Source: Microcaldota archaeon | GTDB lineage: Archaea; Micrarchaeota; Micrarchaeia; Micrarchaeales; Micrarchaeaceae | Direction: 5' to 3' | Assembly (NCBI GenBank): GCA_021812025.1 | Contig: JAKAPD010000003.1 | Coordinates: 1-24,240, forward strand | Length of the DNA: 24,240 bases | Part shown: positions 23,504 to 24,240 of the stretch, piece after piece | How positions within the stretch are numbered: the stretch's first letter is position 1 | Layout of the letters: the number at the start of each line of letters is the position of its first letter | Notes under the pieces: generated by a model | Database searches by the model: none | What the model was told of the DNA's origin: nothing | Seen by the model: the letters and a program-made list of their open reading frames with translations, nothing else | Translations under genes and position numbers: made by a program

Positions 23504-23532
23504 CTATAAATATTGAACAACCCTATAAATAT
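23504..23532 (-). promoter_or_regulatory. Tandem TATA-like direct repeat
   Basis: CTATAAATAT occurs twice, at 23504-23513 and 23523-23532, 19 bases apart. On the minus strand each reads ATATTTATAG. The nearer copy predicts transcription start around 23481, next to the start of the coiled-coil gene. The second may be an alternative promoter or a duplicated site. Confidence 0.5.
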
Positions 23533-23562
23533 CTTTGTATGGGCTCTCTTCCTCGACAGAAT

Positions 23563-23964
23563 TCAGCTTTTCGGCGCCTTTTTCTGTGCGCTTTCCGGCA
23601 CTTTCACCTCCGGAACGTAGCTGAGCATTGAAAGAAGGTACATGAAAATAACCAATATCAGCCCGTAGAGGAGCGCAAGGAGCTTATCGCTTCCCGCAAT
23701 CAGAAGCAAAGCCGCAAAGAGCACCCCCAATATCACATATGCCATCTGCCTGCGCTCGAAACCCCTGCGGGCTTTTGAGTATTTTGGGTAGTCCTCCTTG
23801 CACACCACGGGATTGTACGATGTCTTTGTCCTGATTATGCCTATCTTCTTGAGCCACCTGAGCCAGCGTATGAAGTAATCCTCTTTTACCTCAAGGCCGG
23901 GCTTGTTCTGGCCGCAGATTATGCACCTGTCGGCACGCTTTTCTTGTGATTTTTGTCTTGCCAT
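23563..23964 (-). CDS. Membrane protein with N-terminal Cys motif
   Basis: This 133-aa protein starts with a basic segment and a CIICG pair of cysteines, with a third Cys in PVVCKEDYPKY, reminiscent of a small metal-binding knuckle. A helix-rich stretch (FIRWLRWLKKIGII) follows. Two transmembrane helices come next (MAYVILGVLFAALLLIAG and LLALLYGLILVIFMYLLSML), ending in a short charged tail. I do not know the family. The N-terminus is probably cytoplasmic by the positive-inside rule. ATG 23964 is preceded by GTTGATCTCC, similar to the anti-16S pattern GTGATC. The upstream gene ends 5 nt before, so they share an operon. Confidence 0.72.
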   Translation of the reverse strand: MARQKSQEKRADRCIICGQNKPGLEVKEDYFIRWLRWLKKIGIIRTKTSYNPVVCKEDYPKYSKARRGFERRQMAYVILGVLFAALLLIAGSDKLLALLYGLILVIFMYLLSMLSYVPEVKVPESAQKKAPKS

Positions 23965-23969
23965 GGAGA

Positions 23970-24240
23970 TCAACTGAAGTCTATTGTCGCGCTGAACACG
24001 CGACCGGTTTCCGCAAGCAGCTTCTGCTCGTCCGCCACGTTTATTATGTTCCTTATCGTTATGTCATCCAAGCCGAGCCTCCTGAACACGTTTGTGCGCT
24101 TGTCCACGTCAAGACCGGCTTTTTCCAGAAGGCTCGAGAATACTATCACGTTCACATGCCTGTGTGCCTTCTCTATGCTGCTCAGAATAGACTGGAGCGC
24201 CTTCTCGGATACCCCGAAGGTTATCAAAACCTTCCTGAGT
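23970..24240 (-). CDS. Hypothetical protein, 5' end outside window
   Basis: The frame is open to the window edge (the last codons read LRKVLITFGVSEKALQ), so at least 89 codons are present and the true start lies beyond. The visible part is a mostly helical soluble C-terminus: SEKALQSILSSIEKAHRHVN, then an IVFSSLLEKAGLDVDKR segment and ITIRNIINVADEQKLLAETG. No known family is evident to me and there are no membrane segments. It lies 5 nt before the Cys-motif membrane protein gene and is probably co-transcribed with it. Confidence 0.6.
   Translation of the reverse strand, partial: LRKVLITFGVSEKALQSILSSIEKAHRHVNVIVFSSLLEKAGLDVDKRTNVFRRLGLDDITIRNIINVADEQKLLAETGRVFSATIDFS

Noticed and set aside
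1..24240. CRISPR array, insertion sequence, integrase or rRNA
   Set aside because: I saw no regularly spaced direct repeats, transposase or integrase motifs, terminal inverted repeats or rRNA-like stretches. The only RNA gene found is tRNA-Thr.

Overview
This window most likely comes from an archaeon. The protein set is archaeal: EF-1alpha, ribosomal protein S10, aIF5B, the archaeal form of methionine adenosyltransferase, an ATP-dependent DNA ligase, a Dim2/Pno1-type KH protein and the topoisomerase VI B subunit. AT-rich TATA-like boxes sit about 27 nt before many start codons. Small genes, tight packing, a long-form Ndk and many one-helix-anchored surface proteins suggest a DPANN lineage, perhaps Micrarchaeota-like. 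That placement is inference; no 16S rRNA is present.

Layout. 1-3298 (+): tail of an unknown gene, an SSF-family (MctP-like) symporter, then tuf and rps10, closed by a hairpin plus T-tract. 3324-7478 (-): the packed operon infB, mat, M20 hydrolase. 7548-8108 (+): ndk, convergent with a DUF59/MIP18 gene (-). 8472-8981 (+): an unidentified SSCYGH-motif protein. 8984-9517 (-): an 8-cysteine membrane-anchored protein and tRNA-Thr(CGU). 9611-14374 (+): a 978-aa four-module beta-helix surface protein, then the DNA ligase. 14371-15787: a winged-helix gene (-) diverging from a FlaI/GspE-like protein (+) that has lost its NTPase residues. 15799-17899 (-): a coiled-coil winged-helix regulator, a stretch of competing hairpins, and lysS. 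18045-20194 (+): KH protein and top6B. 20195-24240 (-): five genes of unknown function, comprising a partial gene, a Cys-motif membrane protein, a coiled-coil/winged-helix protein, a 46-aa basic microprotein missing from simple ORF calls, and an 800-aa two-helix glycoprotein-like receptor.

Much of the window is translation, SAM synthesis and replication housekeeping. The accessory interest lies in the inactive secretion-ATPase homologue with its mirror-image promoter, the regulator upstream of lysS with a 22-bp palindrome at its predicted start site, the envelope proteins, and the unknown membrane cluster at the right end. Start codons were chosen using a recurring feature: a GTG (often GTGA, GTGG) 8-10 nt before the start, which fits pairing with the GGATCAC part of an archaeal 16S 3' end.
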